From assembly GCA_018466975.1 (NCBI GenBank), contig CM031561.1, forward strand, positions 992,001 through 1,056,000: DNA of 64,000 bases, written 5' to 3'. The notes beneath the pieces are model-generated. The model was not told the DNA's origin. It saw only the letters and a list, made by a program, of their open reading frames with translations, and made no database searches. Position 1 is the first letter of the stretch; each line of letters begins with the position of its first letter. The translations under genes and the position numbers were made by a program. The DNA comes from Sparassis latifolia. Its lineage: Eukaryota; Basidiomycota; Agaricomycetes; Polyporales; Sparassidaceae. Positions 35,779 to 47,013 of this stretch are shown in pieces.

Positions 35779-35849
35779 TGCTGAATCCATCAACCCTTCA
35801 CACTGAGTCTGCGAGTTGTACTAGCTCCGAACTAATGCTTGCCTCCAGA

Positions 35850-37161
35850 ATGTCTGCTGCAGAACGTCAGGTGAGGATCAACAACTCTGCAACACTCGTT
35901 TTACTCTACTCTGGTTATTCTATAGACCAACTGCTTCCGTCGCGTCGACGTGCATCATCATTTCATTCTGGATGCATCGGACAAAGCCCAGAGAAACGCC
36001 GAGGTCGGATTCCGGACACCTGCAGAAAACTTGCCATGGACGCCCGTGGTCAGCCTGCGAGCCATGGATGCGATGGGCATCGACTTCGCCATCCTATCGC
36101 TGCCCCCGTATCTTCCTGGAGGAGATATTGGTCCTCAGAACCGCAGTGCGGCACGGGAGTTCAACTTGCTGGCTGCGCGCATATGTAAGGAGAACCCGTC
36201 GCGCTTCGGATTTTTTGCTTGCTTGCCTAAGCCCAACGATTCGGAAGGTAGTAAGCCTACAGCCTCTCCGTGAAGAGGATACTCAATTTGTCTTGCAGCC
36301 GCGGTGTCGGAGATTCGATTTGCGATTGACGAACTGGGCGCCCTTGGTGTCATCGTAGCCTCGTCGTATGGCGAAGGTGACAACGCAAGTTAGTACGGCA
36401 CTGCCATTTGGCGTGAGTTCAAACCGCAAACGGCTTACACTTGCATTCGTGTTCGCAGCATACATAGGTGACGATGGGTATGACCTTGTTTGGGAGGAAC
36501 TCGACAGACGGAAAGCGGTAGTCTTCCTCCACGGTGCACAGACCCCTTCGTCGACTCCATTTCCCCACCCGTTTTTGGGAATTCCTATTACAGAGGTTGG
36601 CGGTCTTTTCCCTTCAGAATGCATTCAAAACTCATCCTCATCAAAGGTACCCAATGAAACGTTCAAGGCTGCCGCACACCTGGTCGTGACGGGAAAAAAG
36701 CGGCGGTTCCATGACGTGAAAATCATCCTCGCCCATCTCGGAGGTAGCACGCCCTCCCTTGCGCCTCGCGTTGCCGTGCTATCGAGGCATATGGGCTGTC
36801 CGCTGACGCGGGAAGAGATACTGGAAGACTTCAAGAGTTTCTACTACGAGACCGCGTTGAGTGCCCACGAGAGCACTCTCGCTGCCATGAAGACTTTTGT
36901 TGAACCGGACCACATCTTGTTCGGGACTGATTTTCCAGGCATCCATACTCTTGTTTACTGAGTGAAGCTCTCGCTAATTATCTGTTTCCAGCCGTCAGCA
37001 CAGACATGGCAGAATGGTTTACCAATAACGTCGTCAATCATTATGGCCGCGGTACGATCGCTCTGGAGGATGTGATGAGCAAAAATGCGCTGAAGCTTTT
37101 CCCGGCGCTGCGGTCATCATGTTTCCTTGCGGCGCAAGACAGCGGTAGTCTAGACGTCTGA
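35850..37161 (+). CDS. Amidohydrolase_2 (ACMSD-like) metal-dependent hydrolase/decarboxylase
   Basis: Member of the amidohydrolase-related family that includes aminocarboxymuconate-semialdehyde decarboxylase and gamma-resorcylate decarboxylase; substrate unknown. Exon 1 codes only MSAAERQ (35850-35870), then exon 2 begins at 35926 with TNCFRRVDVHHHFIL, giving the HxH metal motif. Next come AMDAMGIDFAILSLPPYLPG, VVFLHGAQTPS (second His), IILAHLGGSTPSLAPRV (third His) and the C-terminal metal Asp in ILFGTDFP. The intron after GTDFP seems to use a GC donor (at about 36939). The last exon ends at the TGA at 37159. About 350 residues, family-normal. A TATA box precedes the gene. Confidence 0.85.
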
Positions 37162-37548
37162 GTAACAATGTAAGGATATTAGAGGATTAGACAAGTCGAG
37201 GCGTTGAATACGCGCTCAACCGCGTGGATGGTCTATTCGTCTTTACTTTACTCACTGAAAACCTGCCTCCCGAGTTCAGTGCACTTCTCGCGACTTACAT
37301 AAGGACCACCAAAGGCCGCAAAAGCCTTACAAAAAACTAGCGCATTTCGTGGATTGTAAATTCAACGGACTCGGAGCTCTATCATTATCCGGGTGCATCT
37401 ACATCTATAATGTCAACGACGACAGATACTGTACTTTCAGACGATATGCAGGGTATCACCGAATTACAACAACGTAGAAATGGAGATATCGTGTAGTTTA
37501 GCAAGGTAACGAAGAGGGTTCGGACATCGGGGACGCATGGAGCACAAC
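37162..37548. other. Convergent intergenic region
   Basis: 3' flank of the amidohydrolase gene and the alpha/beta hydrolase gene. No coding signal. Confidence 0.4.
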
Positions 37549-39627
37549 TTAAGAGAGTGAAGGTGCATCGACGGGCACTTCGTGGTTATGTAGCCATCGG
37601 AGGAGTGCATGATGTCCGGGAGAACTGGGAAGTAGGATCTGTCCATGGCGCAAGTTAGGCTCAAACCAGAGACCTTTGAGCACGCCATGTTCTGTGAGAT
37701 AGCGTTTGATACGCTGTCAAGGGTGCGTGTCAGGTACTACGCGTGCGGCACCAGCGATGAACGAACCTTAGCATTGAGGATAGAGTCTTTTCCGCCGAGG
37801 AAGAACATTGTCTTCGTGGGGTCAAGCGCATTTGGTATATCTTCGTACCACAGCGAATTGGAATACCAATCAAAATGTCGCTGTAGGACGTTGGCGACGC
37901 CGAGCTCAGTGCCGACGTAATATTTCATGAGTAAGTCGATTCCCTGATATCGGAGCATTGGCATATACGGAACTCAACAGTTGCAAAAGCTGATGCTTAC
38001 TGTTGAGCAAGGACGGTAAAGGAAGTTGTAACACACGTCTGGGACGCGATAGTCAGTGAATAGATCGATAAGGACGGGAATTACGAATGGAAATACCTCC
38101 TTCCCAAGAGCAGAATGCGACAGGATCAACGAAACACGAACGAGTGATCAACTCTGGATGTCTCTTCAACATCCACGCGTGCACAAACGAACCACTGCAA
38201 CGCACTGAGCGATGAAGTCGAGATATCACATAAGAATTAACCTACTTGGAATGACTCAACATCGTCACACCCAAGGGAGATTGCATCTGCGTCACTTTTT
38301 CCCCATTCCGAGTGTAAGGTTGAGGCTTCGGAAGCGATTGGGGGCATCCCTCTTCCAAGCGGACCCAGCCCAGCTTGTTCATCAGCCCCGCGAGGCACTC
38401 TGACATGACGCGCCTGTTCATTGGCTTCAAATAATGCGGGTGAAAAATCTGCTGGCTTATGTGCGGCTGTAAGGGAATAAGTATTGGGTGATTTGGCAGT
38501 GATCGCAGGAGTTGTGAGATGAAGGGTTGGTAGTGAGCCAGCCCGAGCCCTAGGCCGTGGAGGAAAACAACAGGACGAGGTCCAGTAGCGGAACTCCAAT
38601 GTGGAGGCACGCGCAGGACGTAGCTACACAGGCCAGGAAACAACGTTCAGAGCCTGCCGATGTTGAAAACCATGGTACGCGACTCACTCAAGACCGTTGT
38701 ATGTGCCAAACGTCACGTCCCACTGGGTCATGAGATATACTCGCGAGAGGAGGTTGCAGACCATAACTCCTGCATACCACACCAAAGGTCGCGAATACAC
38801 ACAAACAGGATCCAATGTGAGAAGGATTGGCTTTGCAGCCGGGTTAGACCCCTCGGGAATTGTAGAGCCCGAACGGAGCTCGATCATGTGGAGAACATCT
38901 CGAAGAGCGAGTTGATGTGGTTCCGGTACTTGATCGAAGGACGTGAAGCGTGCATTAAAAATCGACCAGTACAACCAGGCGTAAAATTCGTGTCTGCGTA
39001 TGGATGACCATGGCACCTTGCCAAACCTAAGAACACGGCTGCTCAGTATCTGATATCATGCACAAGGATATGTGTTTCTCGCCATGTCCTCAAGTAGTTG
39101 CGGAAGTCGACCGCCCTGGGATCATCGTACCTCAGATGGATGAAGTCGTCGCTGATAGTTGACTTTGCTAATTTTGACGGCTCATGGTTACAACCAACTT
39201 CAGGTAAAGAAACTAAGCCGGCGCGTAACATGCGTTTAAACGCAGAACGAAGTTCCCCAAGACTGTGCAGAGGAAGCGAAGAAGAAGGAGCAATGTACCA
39301 TGCCAACACGCAGTGGTGCACGTTGAAGAATACCTGAGACGCCAAGATGAGTTTCATTCCGCAAATGATCGATTGAACGCGATCGCTGACCTCACAGAGC
39401 GCAGCGATGAACAGAGTCCTTCCACACCATCCCAATGCCCAGATTTGGCCGGTCCGCAGAGTATAGATCACGTACGCCCATGAAAGCGGTACCATGAACC
39501 AGATGGGTAGAACTGCTCCGACCAAGACCAGATAGAAAGACACGTCGCGTTTGGGACGTGGGTGAAGTCGCTCCGAGATGTCGTAGAAGACGGTTTCTGC
39601 GAGCTTTCCGTCTTGTTGTAATTCCAT
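37549..39627 (-). CDS. Membrane-anchored alpha/beta hydrolase
   Basis: Serine hydrolase of unknown substrate. The start at 39627 (MELQQDGKLAETVFYD) precedes two hydrophobic segments (VSFYLVLVGAVLPIWFMVPL and around RTLFIAALCEVFFNVHHCV), so the N-terminus is probably ER-embedded. A middle region (VPWSSIRRHEFYAWLYWSIF, PEPHQLALRDVLHMIE) leads to the hydrolase core: oxyanion motif VVFLHGLGLGLAHY, nucleophile elbow SHSNGSFVHAWML formed across an intron, a candidate acid residue in FFLGGKDSILN, and the His in NLRHGQILLPSSPGHH. It ends at the TAA at 37549. At least six introns. In-frame sequence upstream to 39804 could extend the protein, but it overlaps the likely promoter. Divergent from IDH1. 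Confidence 0.8.
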
Positions 39628-39902
39628 GAGATTCAGGTATAATACGCGGCAGAGAGTAAATGGGCGTCGAGCAGGAAGAGATTGAAATAAATAGGCAGAG
39701 AAATGAAACGATATCACAGAAAGCCAGTGCAGTTTGCTACGCAGAGTTGTTGCACCTTGCCTTCGGCGACAGGGCTCAGCGTGATTACCTTCGAGGCAGG
39801 TCACGTTTCCTTCCCGGTTCGGCCGACATCACTTTTTCTACTCCCGAGCCATTTCCAAGTCTCCTCCGTTCCCGGCTCCGTTGGTGTTTTGTGCAGTCCA
39901 CC
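39628..39902. promoter_or_regulatory. Divergent promoter between the alpha/beta hydrolase and IDH1
   Basis: 275 bp between the two start codons. No TATA box found. Confidence 0.45.
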
Positions 39903-41543
39903 ATGTTCCGCAATACTCTCGCAGAGGCCGCCCGTCCCGTTCTTCATGCAGTGCGTGTTTTTATCACAAGTCACGAAAACTCACACCAATCCGTTCATCA
40001 GAGAACTGCCACCACTCTTTCCGCAGGTTTCCCGAGGGTCACTCACCGCGTGCGTCGTGTATACCGCCTCGGCCCCGTCTGGCTACTGAACGTGATCTAT
40101 GATACATAGCTGCCAACCAAGTATGGCGGAGTCTACACAGTACGCGTCAGTCTTCGCAAGGGGAGCACCTGTGTTAAGAGACATCTCTTGTGCAGGTCAC
40201 ATTGATCCCGGGTGACGGTATTGGTAACGAGATCACCGACTCCGTCAAGGAGATCTTCGAGCATGTTAATGCTCCCATTGAATGGGAGCAGTATAATGTG
40301 TCCGGCATGTCCTCCTCCGGTGAGGAGCTCTTCAAGCAGGCTATGGAGAGCTTGAGGCGTAACCGAGTCGGTCTCAAGGGTGAGTATCTTTTTTCGCGTC
40401 TAATTGCCTGAACTGAATTTTATGTGAAGGCATCCTCTTCACGCCCATCTCTCAGTCCGGCCATATCTCGTGGAACGTCGCCATGCGTCAACAACTTGAT
40501 ATATACGCCTCTGTCGTTCTCTGCAAATCTCTTCCTGGATTCCCTACACGTCATTCAAATGTCGACTTTGCCATTATCCGCGAGAACACTGAGGGAGAAT
40601 ACTCTGGTCTTGAGCACCAAAGCTACCCAGGGGTTGTCGAAAGCTTGAAGGTCTCCACTCGTGCTAAGGCTGAGCGCATCACAAGATTCGCGTTTGATTT
40701 CGCGTTGAAGAACAACCGTAAGGTGCTAACATTGTCTAAAACGCGTCTATTCGCGAGTTTCCAACGTTCCTTCCTTTCGGCAGAAAGTCACGTGCGTGCA
40801 CAAGGCCAACATCATGAAGCTCGGTGATGGTCTTTTCCTGAACACCTTCCGTCGTGTTGCGGAGGAGTACAAGACCACCGGCATCGAGTTCAACGACATG
40901 ATCGTTGACAACACGTGCGTGCTCGATGCTCCCACGGCTTTCTGGCTATTGAATTTTTGTGATTTTTCAGCTCCATGCAGCTTGTAGCACGGCCAACACA
41001 GTTCGATGTTATGGTCATGCCCAATTTGTACGGCGCCATCGTCTCCAACATCGGTGCCGCCCTCGTAGGCGGTCCTGGAATCGTGCCCGGGTGTAATGTT
41101 GGTCGTGTTAGTAGATCTTCCTGTGACCGAGTCTGCAATTTGGAACTAATGATTTTGTAATTCAGGATTACGCGCTATTTGAGCCCGGATGCCGTCATGT
41201 TGCTAAGGACATCATGGGTACTAACCGTGCTAACCCGGCAGCGATGATCCTCAGTGCCACCATGATGCTCAGACACCTGGGGTAAGAGCGTTTTCACTTT
41301 ATTCCTCCTTGGTGGCCTGCTCAGCCCCACTTTGTACGACAGACTCGATGGTCTTGCGAACAACATTGCAAGCGCCACCTTCGATGTGATCAACAGTGGA
41401 AAGGTCCGCACTGCCGACATGGGCGGTGAGTCTACAATACCCTAGCTATCATGTATTTCTTCTGAAGGCTGAATGGCTTGAAATATTCAGGTTCTGCAAC
41501 GACGTCAGAGTTCACTGCGGCCATCGTCAAAAACTTGAGCTGA
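39903..41543 (+). CDS. IDH1: NAD-dependent isocitrate dehydrogenase subunit 1, mitochondrial
   Basis: Subunit of the TCA-cycle enzyme that oxidises isocitrate to 2-oxoglutarate. It starts at 39903 with a presequence ([16 protein letters not shown]), interrupted by introns. The mature protein begins [20 protein letters not shown] across an intron. Conserved blocks follow: [113 protein letters not shown], and the C-terminal [16 protein letters not shown]. Phrases such as the SGHISWN block and [10 protein letters not shown] fit subunit 1 better than subunit 2. About eight short introns. It converges with the next gene. Confidence 0.95.
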
Positions 41544-41716
41544 GCGCGCGTCCCGCGCATAAGCTGGCACACCCGGGAGTGATGGAGTAATGCGTCGTGA
41601 TTACTACCACTACATCGGTTGTTGTGTAGATAATTTACATGATAATCCTAAGCTCCCACAATAATACCCTATGATGCTTTGCCCTTCACCAACAATGCTA
41701 GTGCGCGGAGCAAACA

Positions 41717-43391
41717 TTAATGCGGAGCGGCCAGGGCGTCCGGGTCAACACCATTGAACGTGTCGTCCGCGTCCAGGATTTCCTCATATTCTTCGAGTGT
41801 CATACCACGCGCCCTCTTGTGCTCTGGTCCATTGTCTTGCCCGTCTGCTGGACCTGGGAGCGCCTCCTGTTGAATAGGAGGTTTAACATCCTCGAGGGGG
41901 TGTTCTCGATGAGCCTCAGCCTTCCTCAGACCCAAGATGGTGTCATAATCCACCCTACCATTCTTGCCCCACTGTGCGTCCGGTCGGAACTCGAGGTAAA
42001 GTGCATGCCCTTTCTCGTTCAGTTCCGTTGGGGTGAAGCTGTTGGCGAGTAACCGCAGGGCGCCGACTACGCGCGGCGTGTTGTACATCAGTTTCTTCTT
42101 GATGTATGAGTATGCTTGGGCTGGCCGGATAGGTCCCTCCGTTAAAATTGCGCGCCACTGCGAGGCGACCCTGCAGAGCGGGCTGTTGAAGGCAGGCAAA
42201 CGCGTCAAAACGGTCACGATTTTGCAAATCGCACGGCGAGGTACACGCACATCCTGAAGGAAATGAATAACCGAAGGCTCCGTCAGTTCCGTGTTGACGC
42301 GGACTTCCAAGGGACGCCACTTACTTTCGACCCATGAGGTCTACGTACGGCTGAGAGGATGTGAGGCTTCTCTCGAACTCTTTCTCCTTGCCCTTTGGGA
42401 AGATATTTGCGGACACACCGCCGTAAATAGCATTCATCTGTGTGAATGCGAGGGCTGGAAAGCGAGATGAGCTAATCGACACTTCCCACACAGCATTCAT
42501 GCTGTGTACGCAAGGAAATGGCATACCAATGCTCAGTGCCTCCTCACGTTTGAAGCCCTGCCGTTCCAGCACGACCATCGCCCAGACTGCCATGATAGGG
42601 GCGCGGTTGATGAATATGTTCTTGTTCTTCAATACCTAGCACAGCACACAGCCCGCGCACGTGGTTAATCAGTCACTCGCAAAACTTTCTACATCCACTC
42701 CAGCACACGCAGGAGAGAATGAGGGATCATGCACCGGGCGAGTACACAGGGTGGCGCCCCGGTCGATGATCCAGGCGAAAGACACACCTCTTCGTCGAGT
42801 ATTTCATCAAATTCGAGGCTGTCAAGGACTTCTTCTCCTTCCGGTCTGTCCGGCAAAAATTCATTCGTATCACTGGTGCGCTTGCGCTTCCTGGGAGAGA
42901 TCTAATGGACAACACCAGGTTACGAGATGGAGGATCACACCACTTAGTCCGCTTTATGTAAGTTTGCAATTCAACGGCATGTACGCACGTCGGTCTGGGC
43001 ACTGCGCGAAGTGCTGGCAAGGGGGCCTTCGCTATTGGAAGTACCCTGTGCGTCATTTTTCGTGCTCTTGCTATGTGGGTTGAACCCCCCTTTTCGAATA
43101 GCCGCAAGGATGAGCCTCCTGAGCCCTTCCTCGTTAATACCCGCTGCGATCAACTGTATGTCAGTCAAACGGCCAATCGCCGAAGGAGTCTTATGCTCCT
43201 TCAATCTGTACGATAGAGTTCAGTAAGAAGTAGTAATATCACAACATTCCGTCAAGAGCTGACATCTTCGCTGCAACGCCTATGGCTTTGGTCATCGGGA
43301 CCCGGTTAGAGACGAGGGCCCTCAAAAATCGCTGCAGAAGCTCATCAGGCTTCGCAGTTGATGTAGTATCCTCAATTTGAGATTTCTCCAT
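41717..43391 (-). CDS. Conserved hypothetical protein
   Basis: Not named with confidence. It starts at 43391 with MEKSQIEDTTSTAKPDELLQ, a helical N-terminus (FLRALVSNRVPMTKAIGVAA; then SAIGRLTDIQLIAAGINEEG, LRRLILAAIRKGGF), followed by a Lys/Arg-rich and acidic linker (PRKRKRTSD, EFDEILDEE). A well-folded part starts LKNKNIFINRAPIMAVWAMV, continues GFKREEALSIG, AFTQMNAIYGGVSANIFPKG, PYVDLMGRKVEVRV, WRAILTEGPIRPAQAYSYIK, and ALRLLANSFTPTELNEKGHA. I remember RAPIM-x-AW sequences in unannotated bacterial and fungal proteins without a function. The acidic C-terminus ends DPDALAAPH. A nuclear location is suggested by PRKRKR. Divergent from the AP-1 sigma gene. Confidence 0.7.
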
Positions 43392-43617
43392 GCTGGTACT
43401 AGTAAAGGACGAGTTCGACTTTGACTTGTAGTTGGTGGTGGAAAGAAAGAACCAAATCTCAGCCACAACCGTGTGCCATTTGTGATCGGGAAGCACGTGG
43501 TACGTGAACCAGGCGTTGATTACCTCTTTGGTTTTCGCAAATAGCCGTATACTAACACTACTGCTTCCGAGTCGCCACTGCAAGCGCCGGCACTCAGCAA
43601 CTGTAACATGATCACCT
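43392..43617. promoter_or_regulatory. Divergent promoter between the hypothetical gene and APS1
   Basis: About 225 bp between opposite start codons; no specific element recognised. Confidence 0.45.
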
Positions 43618-44432
43618 ACATTCTGCTCGTATCAAGGCAAGGTATGTGAAGCCGTGTGGTAGATTATTGTCTGATGCTACAGGGTACTGCAGGGAAGGTC
43701 CGTCTCTCAAAATGGTTCACGACGATGCCGCAGAAGGCGAAAGCCAAGATCGTCAAGGACGTCACTCAGCTCGTTCTTGCTCGTCGGACACGGATGTGTA
43801 ACTTTTTGGAGTATAAGGGTGCGCACACTGTGATGTACTCTGAGGTCTCACTTTGATAGCTGTTGCGCATGCACAGACACCAAGGTCGTATACCGGCGCT
43901 ACGCTTCACTGTTCTTCGTCTGCGGTATTGGATCGGCAGACAACGAATTGATCACGCTGGAGATCATCCATAGATACGTCGAAGTACTTGATCGGTACTT
44001 TGGCAACGTGAGTTCGACAAAATTTAGAAGTTTTTGCAATTCTGATGCTTTGCGGTTTAGGTGTGCGAGCTCGATCTGTGAGGAGCATTCATGATCTGGC
44101 TGACAGTAGATGCTAACCCTTTGCGTTACATCACAGTATCTTTAACTTCCAGAAAGCCTATGCAGTGAGTAGCTCGCGGAATGCCGGCCTTTATTCCTTG
44201 TTTGACCTCCTGAAACAGATACTGGACGAGCTGATCATTGCAGGAGAACTCCAGGAGTCATCAAAGAAATCAGTGCTCAGAGTGGTCCGTCCCTGACGGG
44301 TATCACCCACCTCATGCCCAAAATATTCTGACACGCTACCCTTAGGTGACGCAGTCAGACAGCATCGAGGAGCAGGAAAACAGCGAAGACACGATGGCTC
44401 GACTCGGCAGCCTTGGCTCAAGAGGCAATTAG
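43618..44432 (+). CDS. APS1: AP-1 clathrin adaptor complex, small (sigma) subunit
   Basis: Small subunit of the AP-1 adaptor that sorts cargo between the trans-Golgi and endosomes. It starts at 43618 ([20 protein letters not shown], split by the first intron), then [100 protein letters not shown] and [19 protein letters not shown]. These blocks fit AP-1 sigma rather than AP-2 or AP-3; the tail after QSDSIEE is AP-1-typical. Seven small exons, one only about 15 bp of CELDL plus flanks. Complete, about 165 residues. Confidence 0.95.
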
Positions 44433-44715
44433 TTTATAATGCGCAAGTTGGTTGGGCGGGTTCACTTTCGCGCGTATTTATTCCCTCTATATTTCGTCAT
44501 ACGCCTCGTCGTATACACTTGGTGAACGAACTTACACTTGGTAAACGACATAACTTGCTGAACGACTTTCACTAGCTGAACGATATTTAACATGATGTAT
44601 GTTGCTGTCCAGCTTCGAGCGGGTTCTCCTCATGATTTACAATGTATCCAGAGCATGCAGGTCTGTCTCAAACAATAGTGCAATCATCCGTGCGTGAATC
44701 ACGTTCAACTATGAG

Positions 44716-46719
44716 TCAAGATGGTCCCACATTGTGGGTCTCCGATGGCTTGGTATCTACCTTTGGTCGAGGATTCGGGTTATTCAAGACCTGCCATCGT
44801 ACCAGGTCGAGGGTAGCAACCGAGTCTTCCACAGAACTGTGACCGACCGTGCCACCTCCGGCCTGGATTGTCCTTCCGAGGAACTCCTTGACGCTACGTA
44901 GCGTTGACATCGCTCATCATGGCGATTGAATGCAAGAAACAATGTGGGCACTTACAGATTTCTGAGAGCACGCCGGAAAGGCGGACCTGAGGGATGCCGG
45001 AACATGATCGCCGTGTCGACACATCGATAATGAATCATTCGCAGAGTCTTCAGGTCATTGTCGAGGCCGTGACCAATGACGATGGTTTTCGAGCTGACGA
45101 GTGCATCCAGTGAAGCTCGAATACCAGAGAGGGGCAGAAGTGCAGTCTTGTATGACTCTGCAGTGATGCCAGAAAAGCGGGTGTTGAAATCACTACGGAG
45201 AATAATGAGTACAAGATAGATTGCACAGAATGTGAGACACACATGACCTCGACCCCCTCATCCATCCTGACGTGTTCATCGAATACTTCCTTTCCAGTGG
45301 AATCTACGGCAGATACTCGGGCGACACGCATGCCGCCTGTGGTGTATATCATCTCACAATCCAGAGCTACGATATCCAACGCAGTGTCTGCGGTCATATC
45401 AGAGTCAGTGGACGAATTGTCTGATTGCTCCGGCGATGTCCCTGGTGTGAACGAAAACGGGTGTCGAAGATGCAGGTCTTCGGGCGTTAAGTCATAGAAA
45501 ACGTGTGGTCCTCGTTCACAGCCTTCGTCGTCCATTGAGCGCGAGCAACAGGTGTAGAGGCGCCTCCTCTCGCCTTCAAGAGCACATCGGTGTGAGCTGT
45601 GCAATATCACGCATACGACGAACAGAAGCACACACTGACCATTTACCTTGGAGGAATAGGGCTTTCCCCAGTGGAAAACGCACTCATCTGCTTCCTCTGC
45701 TCGCTTGACCTTGAATTGCTGGCGACATCGTTCGCAGGTCTTGATGGAGCCCTCTTCACTAGATCGCTCCCCTCCAGAGCCCGGTGGAATATCTACGATA
45801 TAACCCCATCGTCTCATTTCATCTACGGAGAGAACGTAAGGTTCAAGTTGAGATGCAGTGAGACGCAGCGCCTCCATCTTCTTTCGCGCCTCCTCTCGCT
45901 TGGTGACATCACATTCAGTCCCGACAGACGGGTGGGAGAAGTGATCAGGAAATGATCGTTTCTTGAGAGTAGCGATTGAAGAGATAACCGCCTGAGAATA
46001 GTCGTGAGGCTGTTCACTACGGGCAAACTAAGGTGCCATACATTGCGATAGGTATACTTCGTGGAGATGTTGTACACCTCTTCTTCCTGACGCAAGGCAT
46101 GTTCCGACGCTAACGACGGGTTCGCGGGAAGTATCTTCTCATAGAGAACAAGAAAATGATCATAGAGATTCTTGAGCATTGCCTTCACGGGGTGATGGAT
46201 GTTGATAGATAGATGAGAGACATCGCGTGACGGATGTTAAGCAAGCGCACGGACCTGACGAACGGAAATAGGAACTTGGGACTGTGCCGCACTGACGCGA
46301 AGCACAGGTACGCCCGTCTGCGTTCATGTGTGAAGAATTCAAACCATACAATGACGAATCAAACTCACAGACGTATGGGACGCTGTAGGTACAGCTATTG
46401 ATTTCTGTAACGGCCCGGTCCTCTGCAGTTTTCTTGGAGGCTCTTGATTGGAAGCATCACTGCTGCCTGCGACAGCGTGTAACGGCGAGCTAACAGAGCG
46501 CTTTGCAGGTAATATAGACGGGAAGGCTTTCTGTGCATGTTGAGACGATGATGATGGTGGCGGCTGTTCTGAGGGAGGTGTGGGGGCAACATCAACGACG
46601 ATGGTGATCGGAGACTGGTAGACAACGTCGGGATCGTGAGTGTACAGGCAATTGACGCGTCTGCAAGACTGTTTCTCTGGACATGGCAGCTTGCTGAACA
46701 AACCGAGAGTAGGAAACAT
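44716..46719 (-). CDS. REX3: RNA exonuclease 3 (DEDDh family)
   Basis: 3'-5' exoribonuclease used in maturation of small structured RNAs such as RNase MRP RNA. It starts at 46719 with MFPTLGLFSKLPCPEKQSCR, a Cys/His-rich N-terminus (CRRVNCLYTHD) typical of REX3. A Pro/Ser-rich linker and a helical middle domain follow (KNLYDHFLVLYEKILPANPS; ALRLTASQLEPYVLSVDEMR). A Cys-rich patch (CERCRQQFKV ... CVFHWG) precedes the exonuclease. Catalytic residues: Asp and Glu in IVALDCEMIYT, Asp in VIGHGLDNDLKTL, His and Asp in HSSVEDSVATLDLV. All DEDDh positions are intact. The C-terminal end is the TGA at 44716. Upstream neighbour is LAG1 copy 1, divergent. Confidence 0.93.
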
Positions 46720-47013
46720 GACCGAGAGAGGAAAGCCGTTTTGAGTCAACGCCAGCCGCCGGCGTCCTCGGCGCATTGATCCGACTTTTTTCTGCCATCC
46801 TTTCGGGGAGAAAAAAAAGACATTCCGGAGCGGATACTCGGCATCTTCGGACATCTGTCAGTCAACACTTGCGCGTAATGCCGGCCGAGCCGGGCACGGT
46901 GAGATCCCACGATCGGTTCATCGGCACTCGGCTGAGCGCCAGATATATATCCTCAGCAATTTGCGATATCTCACTTCCCGGCGTGGGTGTCCTTCTTTCG
47001 TTCGTCCACGAGC

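Larger units (their letters stand above)
33245..35849. other. 2.6-kb gene-poor region with hairpins and short repeats
   Basis: No gene could be supported. A short plus-strand frame at 33389-33592 (67 residues, charged, ending in YTSDSEDDPANN) could be a small acidic protein but has no known motif. A 224-codon minus-strand frame at 34079-34753 is Cys/Pro/His/Leu-rich and looks like chance. The region also holds the inverted repeats listed separately and a repeated tgaccaattttt / tgaccaatttt pair near 35672-35702. The last 80 bp are the promoter of the amidohydrolase gene. Confidence 0.45.
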
